This document shows positions 9,240-18,361 of a stretch of 64,000 nt of DNA, in pieces. Source of the stretch: an uncultured Chitinophaga sp. Lineage in GTDB: Bacteria; Bacteroidota; Bacteroidia; Cytophagales; Cyclobacteriaceae. Under the pieces are notes generated by a model. It saw only the letters and a list, made by a program, of their open reading frames with translations. It searched no databases and was not told the origin of the DNA. Within the stretch, counting starts at the first letter, position 1. The number at the start of each line of letters is the position of its first letter. The position numbers and the translations under genes were made by a program. The stretch is taken from the NCBI GenBank assembly GCA_902168205.1, contig CABHOK010000007.1, positions 647,180-711,179 of the forward strand. The letters run 5' to 3'.

Positions 9240-11717
9240 CTACGGTGCTGCGGTTTTTAACTCGGCCAGATTCAAAAAGATTACAGGCAGACCAGGCGAT
9301 TGAACACACAGTATATTTTTACCCGCATTCGTATCCAGTTTTATAACAGTACGACCATTGTAGGCTTGCACTTGCCTGGAACCTGATGATGTTCCCAGGT
9401 TATCAATCAGCTTACCTTCACCTGCCAGTGAAAAGTATATCCAATTGCGGGCGTCCAGGCAGAGTATATTATTTTCATCGACAAGTTTTACTTGTACCGT
9501 AACCGTATCGCCATCAGAGCCGATCTTCTCTGCTACAAGTTTCGCAGGATTACCCCACGACTCCGACTGATAGCGCTGAGTGATCTCATCTTCAATTACA
9601 ACTTTATCTTTACGCGCTTTTACCCGGAGTATATTATTTCCATTGGCAAAGGAAACCATCCAACGCAAACCAGCAGCAGGGAAGTCCTGACTGTTGCGTT
9701 TTTTTATACCATAACTTTTTCCATTCACAAACAACTCGGCTTCATCGCAGTTGGAATATACCTTTACCATTTTCTGTTCGCCTGCTTTGCCCCAGCGCAC
9801 CGGCCATGTGTGTCCATATATATGCGCCATCGGCTTATCGGTCCAGTATGATTGAAACACATAGTATGATTCTTTGGGAGTAAAGTCGCGTGCTACAACA
9901 CCTTTCTGATTTACATACGGCACCGGATTATCAGGGCGCACGGGTGTTGAAAAATCCTTGAACGGCCAGTATGCTGTACCGGTAAGCCACGGCATGGTTT
10001 CTTGTTCTTTCAAATGCCAGTCGATAAGATTGCAGATATAGGTCTCGCTCCAATCGCCATCTTTTGAGACACGTGTGCTGCCACCATATAGCGAAGCATC
10101 ACCTTTGCGCTCGTCTGCTCCGCTGCCCGTTGTAATTTTCTCAACCACGGTCTCGGCTTCTTCCGAATGTCGTCCCGCATGGCTATCGCCTCCCCACTCT
10201 ACATGCAGAAAATGTTTTACACCTTCAAACTCCTTTCGCGATACTTCTTTATACTCGGTATAGCGCCCCCTGTACCAACCGGCCCAGATGGAAGGAGAAT
10301 ATACATCTACTATATCTTTACAAAAGTCGCACCGGCGGATAGCAGTTTTGCGCGAGGGGTCGGTAGCATGTGCGAGATCATTCAGTTCTTTCATGAATGC
10401 TCGGATCTTTGCTTTGTCAAATTCAGGAAAGTCACCAGGCCAATCATTTTCATTTCCCAATCCCCAGAGTATAACAGAGGGATGATTATAATGCTGACGG
10501 ATCATGTTGGTAAGCATTCTGCGCGCCTGCGCTTTATATACATCGCCACCTAATCCACCGCGACACCACGGTATCTCTTCCCACACCAGAATACCCAGAC
10601 TGTCGCACAGATTTAAAACGATACGCGATTGCTGATAATGTCCCAAACGTATAAAGTTCACCCCCATCGTTTTCATCATGATCATTTCCTGGCGGATCAT
10701 CGCTTCCGTCATGGCACCGCCTACACCGGCATGATCTTCATGACGATGTGTTCCGCGCAGCAGCAGGCGCTTGCCATTGAGCAGAAATGGTCCGTGATCC
10801 TCAAAGGTAAAACTGCGAATGCCGGTCTTCTCGCTATATATATGCACACCAGCAGGAGATGTAAGTTTCGCTTCCACCGTATAGAGGTAGGGTTGTGCGG
10901 GCGACCACAGTTGCGGCTTTTTTAAAGTAGCATTCCAGGTATACAGAGAATCCTTTGCAGTAAGCGATGCGCGCTGTCGTTCGATTACTTTACCAGCGGG
11001 CGAAATCAATTGTATATCCAGTGTGGCACTAGCTTGTCCGCTATTCCGTAATTCTGTTTTTACCTGCAGCAATGCTATACCTTGTTCCGTTACCTGCGAT
11101 GCTATCGACAGGTGATTCACAGATGCTCGGGGTGTATATACCAGGTTCAGATAACGCATCATTCCTCCGTATACGTTGAAATCAGAAAGGTTCGAAGGAA
11201 TCATCTCCAGGTCACGGGAATTATCGCAGCGGATCACCAGCGGTATCTTTCCGCCAAACTGTTTTTGCAACGCTTCATTTTTCTGAACCGCTTCTACAGC
11301 ATCGGTTATGTCAACAGTCCATTCGTCATAGCCACCCACATGGGAACCCACTCGTGTGGTATAAATATATACTTCCGTTTTCTGCCCGGCACCTTCGAAA
11401 TGCAAAAGCGTTCGTCCTTTACTATATGGATTGGTTATGGGTATTAATGTTCGATACCAGCCTGCGCCCTGGTAATACGATACATCCGGATCAACAGCAT
11501 CTTCGGCATTGAAGCAATGCGGCAAGGTAACATCCGTCCAGGCGGGAACACTTTCCGGAGCACCCTCACCTACCGTACGCACGGCTTCCCATATACCGCC
11601 AAGATCACCTCTGAAAAATTTCCAATCGTTGATCAAACGGGTACGCTGTCCCTGCGCATGTGCAAAAACAACGGTCAATGCGATTACTATACTATTGATT
11701 ATAAACTTCTTTATCAT
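9240..11717 (-). CDS. Glycoside hydrolase family 2 (beta-galactosidase type)
   Basis: 825 aa with signal peptide (ends VFAHAQ), so periplasmic or surface-exposed. Domains in order are a GH2 sugar-binding jelly roll (about 25-190), an immunoglobulin-like domain (about 190-290), and a TIM barrel that opens with RGTHRHEDHAG and FIRLGHYQQ. The acid/base is Glu423 in WGLGNEND, and the nucleophile is Glu507 in HVEWGGD. C-terminal beta domains of the DUF4982/Big type follow (about 630-825). GH2 covers beta-galactosidases, beta-mannosidases and beta-glucuronidases. The architecture best fits a beta-galactosidase, but the substrate is not proven. It is the first enzyme of the PUL, 521 bp upstream of susC, and probably cleaves the galactose exposed after defucosylation. 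Confidence 0.9.
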   Translation of the reverse strand: MIKKFIINSIVIALTVVFAHAQGQRTRLINDWKFFRGDLGGIWEAVRTVGEGAPESVPAWTDVTLPHCFNAEDAVDPDVSYYQGAGWYRTLIPITNPYSKGRTLLHFEGAGQKTEVYIYTTRVGSHVGGYDEWTVDITDAVEAVQKNEALQKQFGGKIPLVIRCDNSRDLEMIPSNLSDFNVYGGMMRYLNLVYTPRASVNHLSIASQVTEQGIALLQVKTELRNSGQASATLDIQLISPAGKVIERQRASLTAKDSLYTWNATLKKPQLWSPAQPYLYTVEAKLTSPAGVHIYSEKTGIRSFTFEDHGPFLLNGKRLLLRGTHRHEDHAGVGGAMTEAMIRQEMIMMKTMGVNFIRLGHYQQSRIVLNLCDSLGILVWEEIPWCRGGLGGDVYKAQARRMLTNMIRQHYNHPSVILWGLGNENDWPGDFPEFDKAKIRAFMKELNDLAHATDPSRKTAIRRCDFCKDIVDVYSPSIWAGWYRGRYTEYKEVSRKEFEGVKHFLHVEWGGDSHAGRHSEEAETVVEKITTGSGADERKGDASLYGGSTRVSKDGDWSETYICNLIDWHLKEQETMPWLTGTAYWPFKDFSTPVRPDNPVPYVNQKGVVARDFTPKESYYVFQSYWTDKPMAHIYGHTWPVRWGKAGEQKMVKVYSNCDEAELFVNGKSYGIKKRNSQDFPAAGLRWMVSFANGNNILRVKARKDKVVIEDEITQRYQSESWGNPAKLVAEKIGSDGDTVTVQVKLVDENNILCLDARNWIYFSLAGEGKLIDNLGTSSGSRQVQAYNGRTVIKLDTNAGKNILCVQSPGLPVIFLNLAELKTAAP

Positions 11718-11743
11718 ACTTGCTTTCTATACACGTCTATTCA

Positions 11744-11851
11744 TTACAGCGTTATCACGAGCAGCACCATCAGCATGGTTACGAGTAAAAACATCATGAT
11801 GCTTTCAATGATCCTCACGTGGCGTATCCGCCTTTCTTCATCTGTTTTCAT
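11744..11851 (-). CDS. Predicted 35-aa single-pass membrane protein
   Basis: A short ORF of ATG plus 34 codons and TAA. It has a charged N-terminus (MKTDEERRIRHVRIIE) followed by one uninterrupted hydrophobic helix of about 18 residues rich in Leu, Met, Val and Ile. Charge distribution predicts the N-terminus inside. It ends 26 bp before the GH2 start on the same strand, so it could be the leader gene of that transcript. Nothing comparable is known to me. The composition argues for a real small membrane protein, but an untranslated leader cannot be excluded. Confidence 0.45.
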   Translation of the reverse strand: MKTDEERRIRHVRIIESIMMFLLVTMLMVLLVITL

Positions 11852-12173
11852 GCATTTCTAACGGTGTGGTTAAACGCACACAAGATGCACCGTTTGTTTC
11901 AACCGGCAGGTATGCAAACCATTCGTTGAGGTAAAGAAACCGTTCAGTAATACATCAAGGTTCCACCGGGTGCCTGTATTCACTTCGTTTATGCACACGC
12001 AAAAAAAATTCCGGCACATTAAAAAGGTGTACGGATTGCTCAATAAGGTGCAAAATCCGTTCGTGACCCTCATTTATATACTCTGACGAAAGCTTTGGTC
12101 TGCTCCCTGACACGAACGTTTCCTTTTGAATGCAAATGTTCATAATTTAGGTTACTACACCACCAGACCGTTT
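11852..12173. promoter_or_regulatory. Divergent control region between the PUL and its sensor-regulator
   Basis: About 320 bp without a convincing gene. It must contain the promoter of the sensor-regulator gene (plus strand) and probably that of the GH2 operon (minus strand). I see no perfect TTTG/TAnnTTTG pair and no obvious dyad. The short ORFs on the minus strand here have no domain, signal peptide or plausible composition and are treated as noise. Confidence 0.35.
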
Positions 12174-15100
12174 ATGTTTACAGGAAGAAGTACACACCTG
12201 AAAATCGCTTTTGTATTTTCGGTGCTTATCGCTTGTGTTCCATCTTTAGTCGCGCAGACACTGGAGAAATTTACATTTGACCATCTCAGTGTTGAAGAAG
12301 GACTTTCGCAAAGCACCGTGTTTGCCATTACACAGGATGCTGATGGCTTTATGTGGTTTGGGACACGTGATGGATTGAACCGCTATGACTCGCGAAGTAT
12401 CAAAACCTATCGCAATGAAACCGGTAATGCACGCAGTCTTTCGAGCAACAGTGTTCACTGCCTGTTGGTAGATAGCAAGCATCAACTCTGGGTAGGTACC
12501 AACGAAGGCCTCAATCTATACCATGCCGATACGGATAACTTCACGCGCAGTAAAATCAACCCGGATTCCGATGAAGGTATTCACAACAACCATATAGCGG
12601 CCATTCATGAAGCAAAGAATGGTACGATCTGGATCGGCACGCACGGTGGACTCGCAAAAGTAATTTCCACAGAACCACTTCGTTTCCTTCACTTCCGCCA
12701 TGATGATGCCAATGCAAACAGTTTACTGGACAATGAAATCCGTGCGCTGAATACCGACCGCCAGGGAAATCTCTGGATCGGTACAACCAAAGGTGTAAGT
12801 AAATTAATGGTGGCTCCTGATGGGAAATATACTTTTATAAACTACCTGTTACATTCCACCCATATACAAGGTAAGAGCTGGGTTAACGGTGTGCTGGAAG
12901 ATGACCAGGGAAATATACTGATCGCCACGGAGCAAAACGGTATCAAAATTCTGGATCCGAAAACGAGCCAGATAGCTCCTTTCAATTTTTACAACCGCGA
13001 TGGACGTTCCATTGAAACGGTACGTATTTTACAACGGCATGGCCACACGCTGTGGATGGGTACGCTCGAAGGTCTGTACTTGTATGATTTATCCGGAAAG
13101 ACCTTTCACTTCTACAAAAACGATCCGGACGATAACCTTTCGCTTAGTGACAACTCGGTGCGCTCGGTATTCCGCGACCGTGCCGGCACCTATTGGATTG
13201 GTACTTTTTATGGCGGTGTAAATTATTATAGTCCGATGTCGCGACAGTTTGATAAGATCAATGTTACCGATCAGCAGAACCGGAAGATCTATAAAATTGC
13301 CGGAGCCATGATTACGGATCATCACAACAACCTGTGGATTGGCACCGATGGAAACGGATTGTTCTGCCAGGATGCAAAGGGTAAAACAATTCTGCAACTA
13401 AAACATCAGCCTGATGATGCGAACACCATTAGTCACAATAAAATTAAATGCTTACTTCAAGATGATGATAACGGACTATGGATTGGCACCATCAACGGCT
13501 TAAACTATTACGACTTTAAACACAAAACCATTCATCGTTATTTTCACGATGCCAATGATGCGACTTCACTCCCGGATGATCGTGTTTATGATTTGGCAAA
13601 AGATGCGAAGGGAGATATATGGATTGGAACTTATCGTGGTGGCTTGTGCAAACTGAACAAAGAAAGTAAAACATTTGATCGCTATACCTACCGGGCCAAC
13701 GATCCCACATCATTAAGCTCGGATGGCATCACCTATATATATGAAGATTCCGACAGTAATCTATGGGTGGGTACAGTTTCCGGTCTCAATAAGAAACCAA
13801 AGGGTAAAGATACATTTATACGTTTCGTCAATGCGAACAATCAGAATAACATGTATGCTTTATGTATATATGAAGACAAACAGAGACGCCTGTGGATTGG
13901 TACGCGCGATGGCGGCCTGAAACTAAAAGACAAGAACAGTCATAAACTACGGACGTTTACAACGGAAGATGGACTTGCCGGTAATTCGATCAGCGGTATA
14001 TTGGAAGACGCGAAAGGTTTTTTATGGATAAGCACCGAGAACGGATTATCACGGCTTGACCCCACTACGTTAACGTTTAAAAACTATAACAAGAATGATG
14101 GACTGATTTGCAGCGAGTTTAATTTCAATTCGTTTCATAAAGGCAAAAACGGGTTCATGTATTTTGGAGGCTATAACGGCATTGTAAAATTTCACCCGGA
14201 TAGCATTCAGCAAAACACAGAATCTCCCGCCCTGATGTTTACGCGGCTGAAACTTTTCAATAAAGAAGTAACAATCGATTCAACAGGTGATGGTATACTT
14301 CATCAAAATCTTTCACGCACATCTGCGCTTGAATTCAAATATGTACAGAATATATTCTCGGTAGAATTCGCCTCCCTAAATTTTATACACCCGGGCAAGA
14401 ACAAGTATGCCTATAAACTGGAAGGCTTTGAAGAGCATTGGAATTATGTGAGCGAACCGGTCGCCACTTATATGAACCTGCGTCCGGGGCGTTATACGTT
14501 GCTGGCGAAGGGATCGAACAATGACGGTGTATGGAATACTGAACCGATACGATTGGCAATTACCGTACTCCCTCCCCTCTGGAAAACCTGGTGGGCGTAT
14601 AGTATCTACGTTGTGATTATACTGTTGCTGGTATATGCGTTGCTTCGCTTCAATAAAATGCGCTGGAAACTGACGCACGATCTGAAGATCGAACAATTAG
14701 AAAAAGAGCAGCAGGAGAAACTGCACAAAGCCAAACTGAACTTCTTCACCAACATTGCGCACGAGATCCGTACACCGCTCACGCTGATTGTAAGTCCGTT
14801 GGAGCTGACGCTGGATCGTTACCCGAACGATCCCTTTGTGCAGAAGCAGCTTCACATTGTGAAATCAAATACCAACAGACTGGTGCGTCTCATCAATCAG
14901 CTGCTTGATTTTCAAAAACAGGAATCCGGCACACTGAAGCTTCGGCTGGCTCACGGCAATATTGTCTCATTGCTCGAACAAACTGTATTTTCCTTTTCAG
15001 AATATGCGCGCAGCCGCGATATACAATTAGCGTTGCATGCGCGGCCGGAAGCTATATATATGAACTTCGACCGCGATGAACTTGAAAAAGTATTCTGTAA

Positions 15101-16316
15101 CCTGCTCTATAATGCGTTCAAGTTTACACCCGGTGGTGGTAAAGTATCGATCAACATTACGCTGGAAAATGACCTCCTATTGGAGGAAAAATCTTTTGTA
15201 AAGATCACACTCGAAGACAACGGGATCGGTATTGGCCAGATTGATCTTCCGAAAATATTCAACCGCTTTTTTCAGGTAGAGCATGCTGGTATGCGGGAGT
15301 CTGGTTTTGGTATCGGGTTATCACTTACGAAGGGTATAATTGATCTGCACGGTGGCACCATCGCGGTAGAAAGTGACGAAGCCGCGTTGGGACAATCCGG
15401 TTTTACGAGGTTCACTATTACCTTACCGATACACAAATCCACGCTGTCAGAAAAACACGCTATCGTCCAGGACATTGCTAACGATCACTATATATCGGTT
15501 GAGCCCGAACCAACGTCAGCCTATTATGAGACAACGGCAAAACAAAAACAGAATCATCCCTTCCACGTGTTGCTGGTGGAAGATAACGTCGAGATTCGCC
15601 AGTGCATTCGAAATATACTTTCACCGTATTACACCATTCAGGAAGCAGCCAATGGTATAGAGGCTTGTGCGCTGACCAAACGAACTATACCCGATCTGAT
15701 CATCAGCGACATTGCTATGCCGGAGATGGATGGACTTGAATTTACCCGGCAGATAAAACAAGACGAGCGTACGCAACATATACCGGTCATTCTGCTTACG
15801 GCTCGTGACACAACTGAACATCATGTAGAAGGTATCGATAAAGGTGCTGATGACTATATTACCAAACCGTTTCACAGTCGCCTGTTATTGCTAAAAATTC
15901 GCAACCTGTTGGCGATGCGCGAGAAGCTGAAAGAGAAATATCAAAAGATCGTAACGCTTGAACCTCGCCATGAAGAAGTGGAAGATCCGGATAAAAAATT
16001 TCTGCAACGGCTTATGTGTGTACTTGATGACAACATCAATGACGCTGACTTTAATGTAGCTAAACTTGTTACGGAAATTGGCATGAGTCGACCGGTGTTG
16101 TTCCGAAAAGTAAAAGTGCTTACGGGTATGTCTGTGATCGACCTGATTCGCTCAACCCGTCTCAAAAAAGCCGAGATGCTCTTGAGACAAAAGAAAATGT
16201 CGGTCTCTGAAGTTGCTTTCACGGTGGGCTTCAACGATCCAAAATATTTCAGCAAATCTTTTCATGCACAGTTTGGGACTACACCTTCTAAGTATATGGA
16301 ATCCATACAGGAGTAA
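12174..16316 (+). CDS. Hybrid two-component sensor/AraC-type response regulator (HTCS)
   Basis: About 1380 aa from the ATG at 12174. An in-frame TTG at 12126 gives a longer frame but places 16 residues before the signal peptide. Domains in order: signal peptide or first TM (about 8-28), two-component-regulator propeller repeats (W[IV]GT-type motifs repeated across 40-680), Y_Y_Y domain (about 690-770), TM (about 806-826), HisKA with phospho-acceptor His863 in AHEIRTPL, HATPase with N-box NLLYNAFKF, receiver with Asp1179 in IISDIAMPEMDG and Lys in YITKPF, and AraC HTH (about 1280-1380). HTCS proteins sense a PUL-derived oligosaccharide in the periplasm and activate the susCD operon. Divergent placement next to the PUL makes it the likely regulator. 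Confidence 0.96.
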   Translation: MFTGRSTHLKIAFVFSVLIACVPSLVAQTLEKFTFDHLSVEEGLSQSTVFAITQDADGFMWFGTRDGLNRYDSRSIKTYRNETGNARSLSSNSVHCLLVDSKHQLWVGTNEGLNLYHADTDNFTRSKINPDSDEGIHNNHIAAIHEAKNGTIWIGTHGGLAKVISTEPLRFLHFRHDDANANSLLDNEIRALNTDRQGNLWIGTTKGVSKLMVAPDGKYTFINYLLHSTHIQGKSWVNGVLEDDQGNILIATEQNGIKILDPKTSQIAPFNFYNRDGRSIETVRILQRHGHTLWMGTLEGLYLYDLSGKTFHFYKNDPDDNLSLSDNSVRSVFRDRAGTYWIGTFYGGVNYYSPMSRQFDKINVTDQQNRKIYKIAGAMITDHHNNLWIGTDGNGLFCQDAKGKTILQLKHQPDDANTISHNKIKCLLQDDDNGLWIGTINGLNYYDFKHKTIHRYFHDANDATSLPDDRVYDLAKDAKGDIWIGTYRGGLCKLNKESKTFDRYTYRANDPTSLSSDGITYIYEDSDSNLWVGTVSGLNKKPKGKDTFIRFVNANNQNNMYALCIYEDKQRRLWIGTRDGGLKLKDKNSHKLRTFTTEDGLAGNSISGILEDAKGFLWISTENGLSRLDPTTLTFKNYNKNDGLICSEFNFNSFHKGKNGFMYFGGYNGIVKFHPDSIQQNTESPALMFTRLKLFNKEVTIDSTGDGILHQNLSRTSALEFKYVQNIFSVEFASLNFIHPGKNKYAYKLEGFEEHWNYVSEPVATYMNLRPGRYTLLAKGSNNDGVWNTEPIRLAITVLPPLWKTWWAYSIYVVIILLLVYALLRFNKMRWKLTHDLKIEQLEKEQQEKLHKAKLNFFTNIAHEIRTPLTLIVSPLELTLDRYPNDPFVQKQLHIVKSNTNRLVRLINQLLDFQKQESGTLKLRLAHGNIVSLLEQTVFSFSEYARSRDIQLALHARPEAIYMNFDRDELEKVFCNLLYNAFKFTPGGGKVSINITLENDLLLEEKSFVKITLEDNGIGIGQIDLPKIFNRFFQVEHAGMRESGFGIGLSLTKGIIDLHGGTIAVESDEAALGQSGFTRFTITLPIHKSTLSEKHAIVQDIANDHYISVEPEPTSAYYETTAKQKQNHPFHVLLVEDNVEIRQCIRNILSPYYTIQEAANGIEACALTKRTIPDLIISDIAMPEMDGLEFTRQIKQDERTQHIPVILLTARDTTEHHVEGIDKGADDYITKPFHSRLLLLKIRNLLAMREKLKEKYQKIVTLEPRHEEVEDPDKKFLQRLMCVLDDNINDADFNVAKLVTEIGMSRPVLFRKVKVLTGMSVIDLIRSTRLKKAEMLLRQKKMSVSEVAFTVGFNDPKYFSKSFHAQFGTTPSKYMESIQE

Positions 16317-16334
16317 TCTGATACATACAGCATC

Positions 16335-16364
16335 AAAAAAAAGGCTGATCGTATGATCAGCCTT
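16335..16364 (-). terminator. Intrinsic terminator for the DUF892 gene
   Basis: A perfect 10-bp stem: AAGGCTGATC at 16341-16350 and GATCAGCCTT at 16355-16364, with loop GTAT. On the minus strand it is followed by eight T residues (A-run at 16335-16342). It lies between the convergent HTCS and DUF892 genes. The U-tract is only on the minus strand, so the signal serves the DUF892 gene, though the stem may also slow plus-strand read-through. Confidence 0.85.
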
Positions 16365-16420
16365 CGCACTAATAAGCAGCGAAACACTTAAACAACCATG
16401 AAAATAAAAACCAGGAAGTG

Positions 16421-17032
16421 CTATTCATTCTCCTCTTTCGCTTCCTCTCCACTTCTTTCTTCTGCTGCTTCATAGTTTATGTGACTCTCTGCTATTTTCG
16501 TGAGTAATACATCGGTATCTTTTTCTTCTGCTAAAGTCTGCGCCAGTATATCGGCTACATCATCCAGCCCTATTGTTTTGGCAAGCTGTGTAAGACTTCC
16601 GTATGCAGCAATTTCATAATGCTCAACTTTTTGAGCGGACATGATAATGCCCACATCACGTGTAGCCGTGCCGGACTCTGTTTCATTGATTACTGTTTTT
16701 GCTTCGTTGGTTAATCCTTCCATCGCATCGCATTTCTTGGCGTGCGGTTTTCTATCAAGCAGGCTGAATACTTCCTCGAGTCTCGCCACCTGATCCTGCG
16801 TTTGTGCAATATGCTCTTCAATAGCATTCTTCAGTTCTTCCGATGAAGCAGCACGTTGCAATGCAGGCAGCTTCTGCACCAGGTGTTTCTCAGCCCAGTA
16901 AATATCTTTTAGCTGGTCGGTGAAAAACTCAAGCAGATCCGGTCCACTCGAAGAACGTTTTACAGTTGCAGATTTACGGACAGCCTTCTTTGCTGTTTTT
17001 CGTGATGCTCTTTTTGTAGCTGTTCTGGCCAT
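16421..17032 (-). CDS. DUF892 ferritin-like protein with lysine-rich N-terminal tail
   Basis: 203 aa. The first 28 residues are almost entirely Lys, Arg, Ala, Thr and Ser, resembling the DNA-binding tail of histone-H1-like proteins. The remainder is a four-helix ferritin-like domain of the DUF892 (YciE/YciF) family, with YWAEKHLVQKLPALQRAA at the start and HYEIAAYGSLTQLAK in the middle. E and H residues that could bind a di-iron centre are present, and the C-terminus is acidic. The family is linked to general stress responses in other bacteria, but its activity is not established. The tail suggests nucleoid association, similar to Dps (inference). It stands alone, with its own terminator downstream. 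Confidence 0.9.
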   Translation of the reverse strand: MARTATKRASRKTAKKAVRKSATVKRSSSGPDLLEFFTDQLKDIYWAEKHLVQKLPALQRAASSEELKNAIEEHIAQTQDQVARLEEVFSLLDRKPHAKKCDAMEGLTNEAKTVINETESGTATRDVGIIMSAQKVEHYEIAAYGSLTQLAKTIGLDDVADILAQTLAEEKDTDVLLTKIAESHINYEAAEERSGEEAKEENE

Positions 17033-17309
17033 AAAGGTTTATTTAACTTTCCGGTTTATTAATTTACAGAAAAGTTATTTATAAAACTATGCCCGTGTTG
17101 TCTCAACGCGGTGAGTATGCATGTGCATAGACAACAAAATCAATTTGATTGATGAACTTTGTGCATTCTTAACGCATCATTTTGCGCATTTATTTCTGCA
17201 CTATATATGAGCTAATTGTCCAATCTACGCAAAACAAACAATCCCCGGAACAGGAATAATTATTACTAATCTCCTGACGAATGTTTAACAATTACACATC
17301 GACTTCTGT

Positions 17310-17384
17310 ATGAATAAAAGAATGTTATTGACCTTGATGTACATGGCGCTGGTGTTATTCTACTTTGTATTGATCAAAATGTAA
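17310..17384 (+). CDS. Predicted 24-aa single-pass membrane peptide
   Basis: A tiny ORF with ATG at 17310 and TAA at 17382-17384. The protein starts MNKR and continues as a hydrophobic stretch of about 18 residues rich in Leu, Met, Tyr, Val and Phe, then ends IKM. Positive-inside charge distribution fits one TM helix. It is isolated in the gap between the DUF892 gene and the PepSY-like gene. No family is recognised. Tiny hydrophobic ORFs can arise by chance, so confidence is limited. Confidence 0.35.
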   Translation: MNKRMLLTLMYMALVLFYFVLIKM

Positions 17385-17607
17385 ATGCATAATAACTCCT
17401 AACGAAGTACACCATACATCTGTCCGCAGAAGTTCACTGCACTGTGTCCATAGCAGCGTAAACCTTGACAACATATACTATTCCGCTTCTTACTTCTCCG
17501 CTCATCCCCCTCCGGAATTCCTTTCCAGCACCGCATACTTCACCTGAGCCATCCGCTCCAGTCAATGGATCAGTCGGGCCACCTCCGTTACATCTTCCTC
17601 ATCGTAT

Positions 17608-17644
17608 ATATCAGCAGATACCCATAGTCGGGGCCTGCTGATAT
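17608..17644 (-). terminator. Hairpin after the PepSY-like gene
   Basis: Perfect 10-bp stem ATATCAGCAG (17608-17617) with CTGCTGATAT (17635-17644), loop of 17 bases. It starts 8 bases beyond the stop codon of the minus-strand PepSY-like gene. There is no clear U-tract on either side, so it is either a weak terminator or a 3'-end stabilising hairpin. Confidence 0.45.
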
Positions 17645-17652
17645 GGTGATTA

Positions 17653-18156
17653 TCAACTTACTTTCTTTGCTTTGGCAGACTTATCCTTGTCCTTGGCAGG
17701 TTTATCTTTACCGGATTTATCTTTCTGTTTTTTCTTCACAAGCTTTCCGTCTTCCGCAAATACAGCTTCCCATTTTTCCTGGTCATTCTTCAGATCCATT
17801 TCATAGGTTGTTACATTTCCCTCCAGCATCTTGTATACTCCGGATACTTTGAAGTTACTATACTCTTTCTTCAATGTAGTGGTAACAGCCGCCGGCAGTT
17901 CGCTTTCCTTGATATCAACTTTATGCTTTACCATTTTACCGTTGCTATCGAGCCAGCCCTTATGCTCCACGCCATTTACCTTGAACTTAACTGAATGCGC
18001 ATCTGCTTTCTTTTCCCATTTGGTTTCTGTAGCCTGCGGAAAATCTTTTTTGAATGCGGCAACTACGGAGGCCGGCACCTGTGCTTCCGGAATCTCCTGT
18101 GCAAATGATGTTACTACCGATAGTAACATACCAGTGATGAATAGTGTTGTTTTCAT
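17653..18156 (-). CDS. PepSY-like (DUF2874) periplasmic protein with lysine-rich C-terminus
   Basis: 167 aa with a signal peptide (ends TSFAQ). Two PepSY-like repeats follow: VPASVVAAFKKDFPQATETKW with VNGVEHKGWLDSNGKMV, then LPAAVTTTLKKEYSNFK with MDLKNDQEKWEAVFAEDGKLV. The alternating pattern of a helix, a strand with W and a D-x-x-G-K turn is typical of the Bacteroidota PepSY-like/DUF2874 proteins. The last 30 residues are a low-complexity Lys/Asp tail. Members are exported, and their ligands are not known. It is a single gene divergent from the FtsX-like permease. Confidence 0.85.
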   Translation of the reverse strand: MKTTLFITGMLLSVVTSFAQEIPEAQVPASVVAAFKKDFPQATETKWEKKADAHSVKFKVNGVEHKGWLDSNGKMVKHKVDIKESELPAAVTTTLKKEYSNFKVSGVYKMLEGNVTTYEMDLKNDQEKWEAVFAEDGKLVKKKQKDKSGKDKPAKDKDKSAKAKKVS

Positions 18157-18361
18157 AGCGATCGATTATGCACAAATATACTTTAATTTACAGGCCGGGT
18201 GTGCAGTCTTCAAAAGTTATGTTCGAAAATGGTATATTCCGTATCGCCACCGGACGAACCGACCGCCAGGCACGACCAACGATATAGAATTCAGCCATGC
18301 TACGCGCCCATTTATAACATGGCATATATATTGGAAAGGCTTTTATGTTAAATCAAACCCT

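Noticed and set aside
17831..18361. N-terminal extension of the FtsX-like permease frame
   Set aside because: It runs antisense through the PepSY gene, and the family start LRNYLLVAIRN is at 18362.
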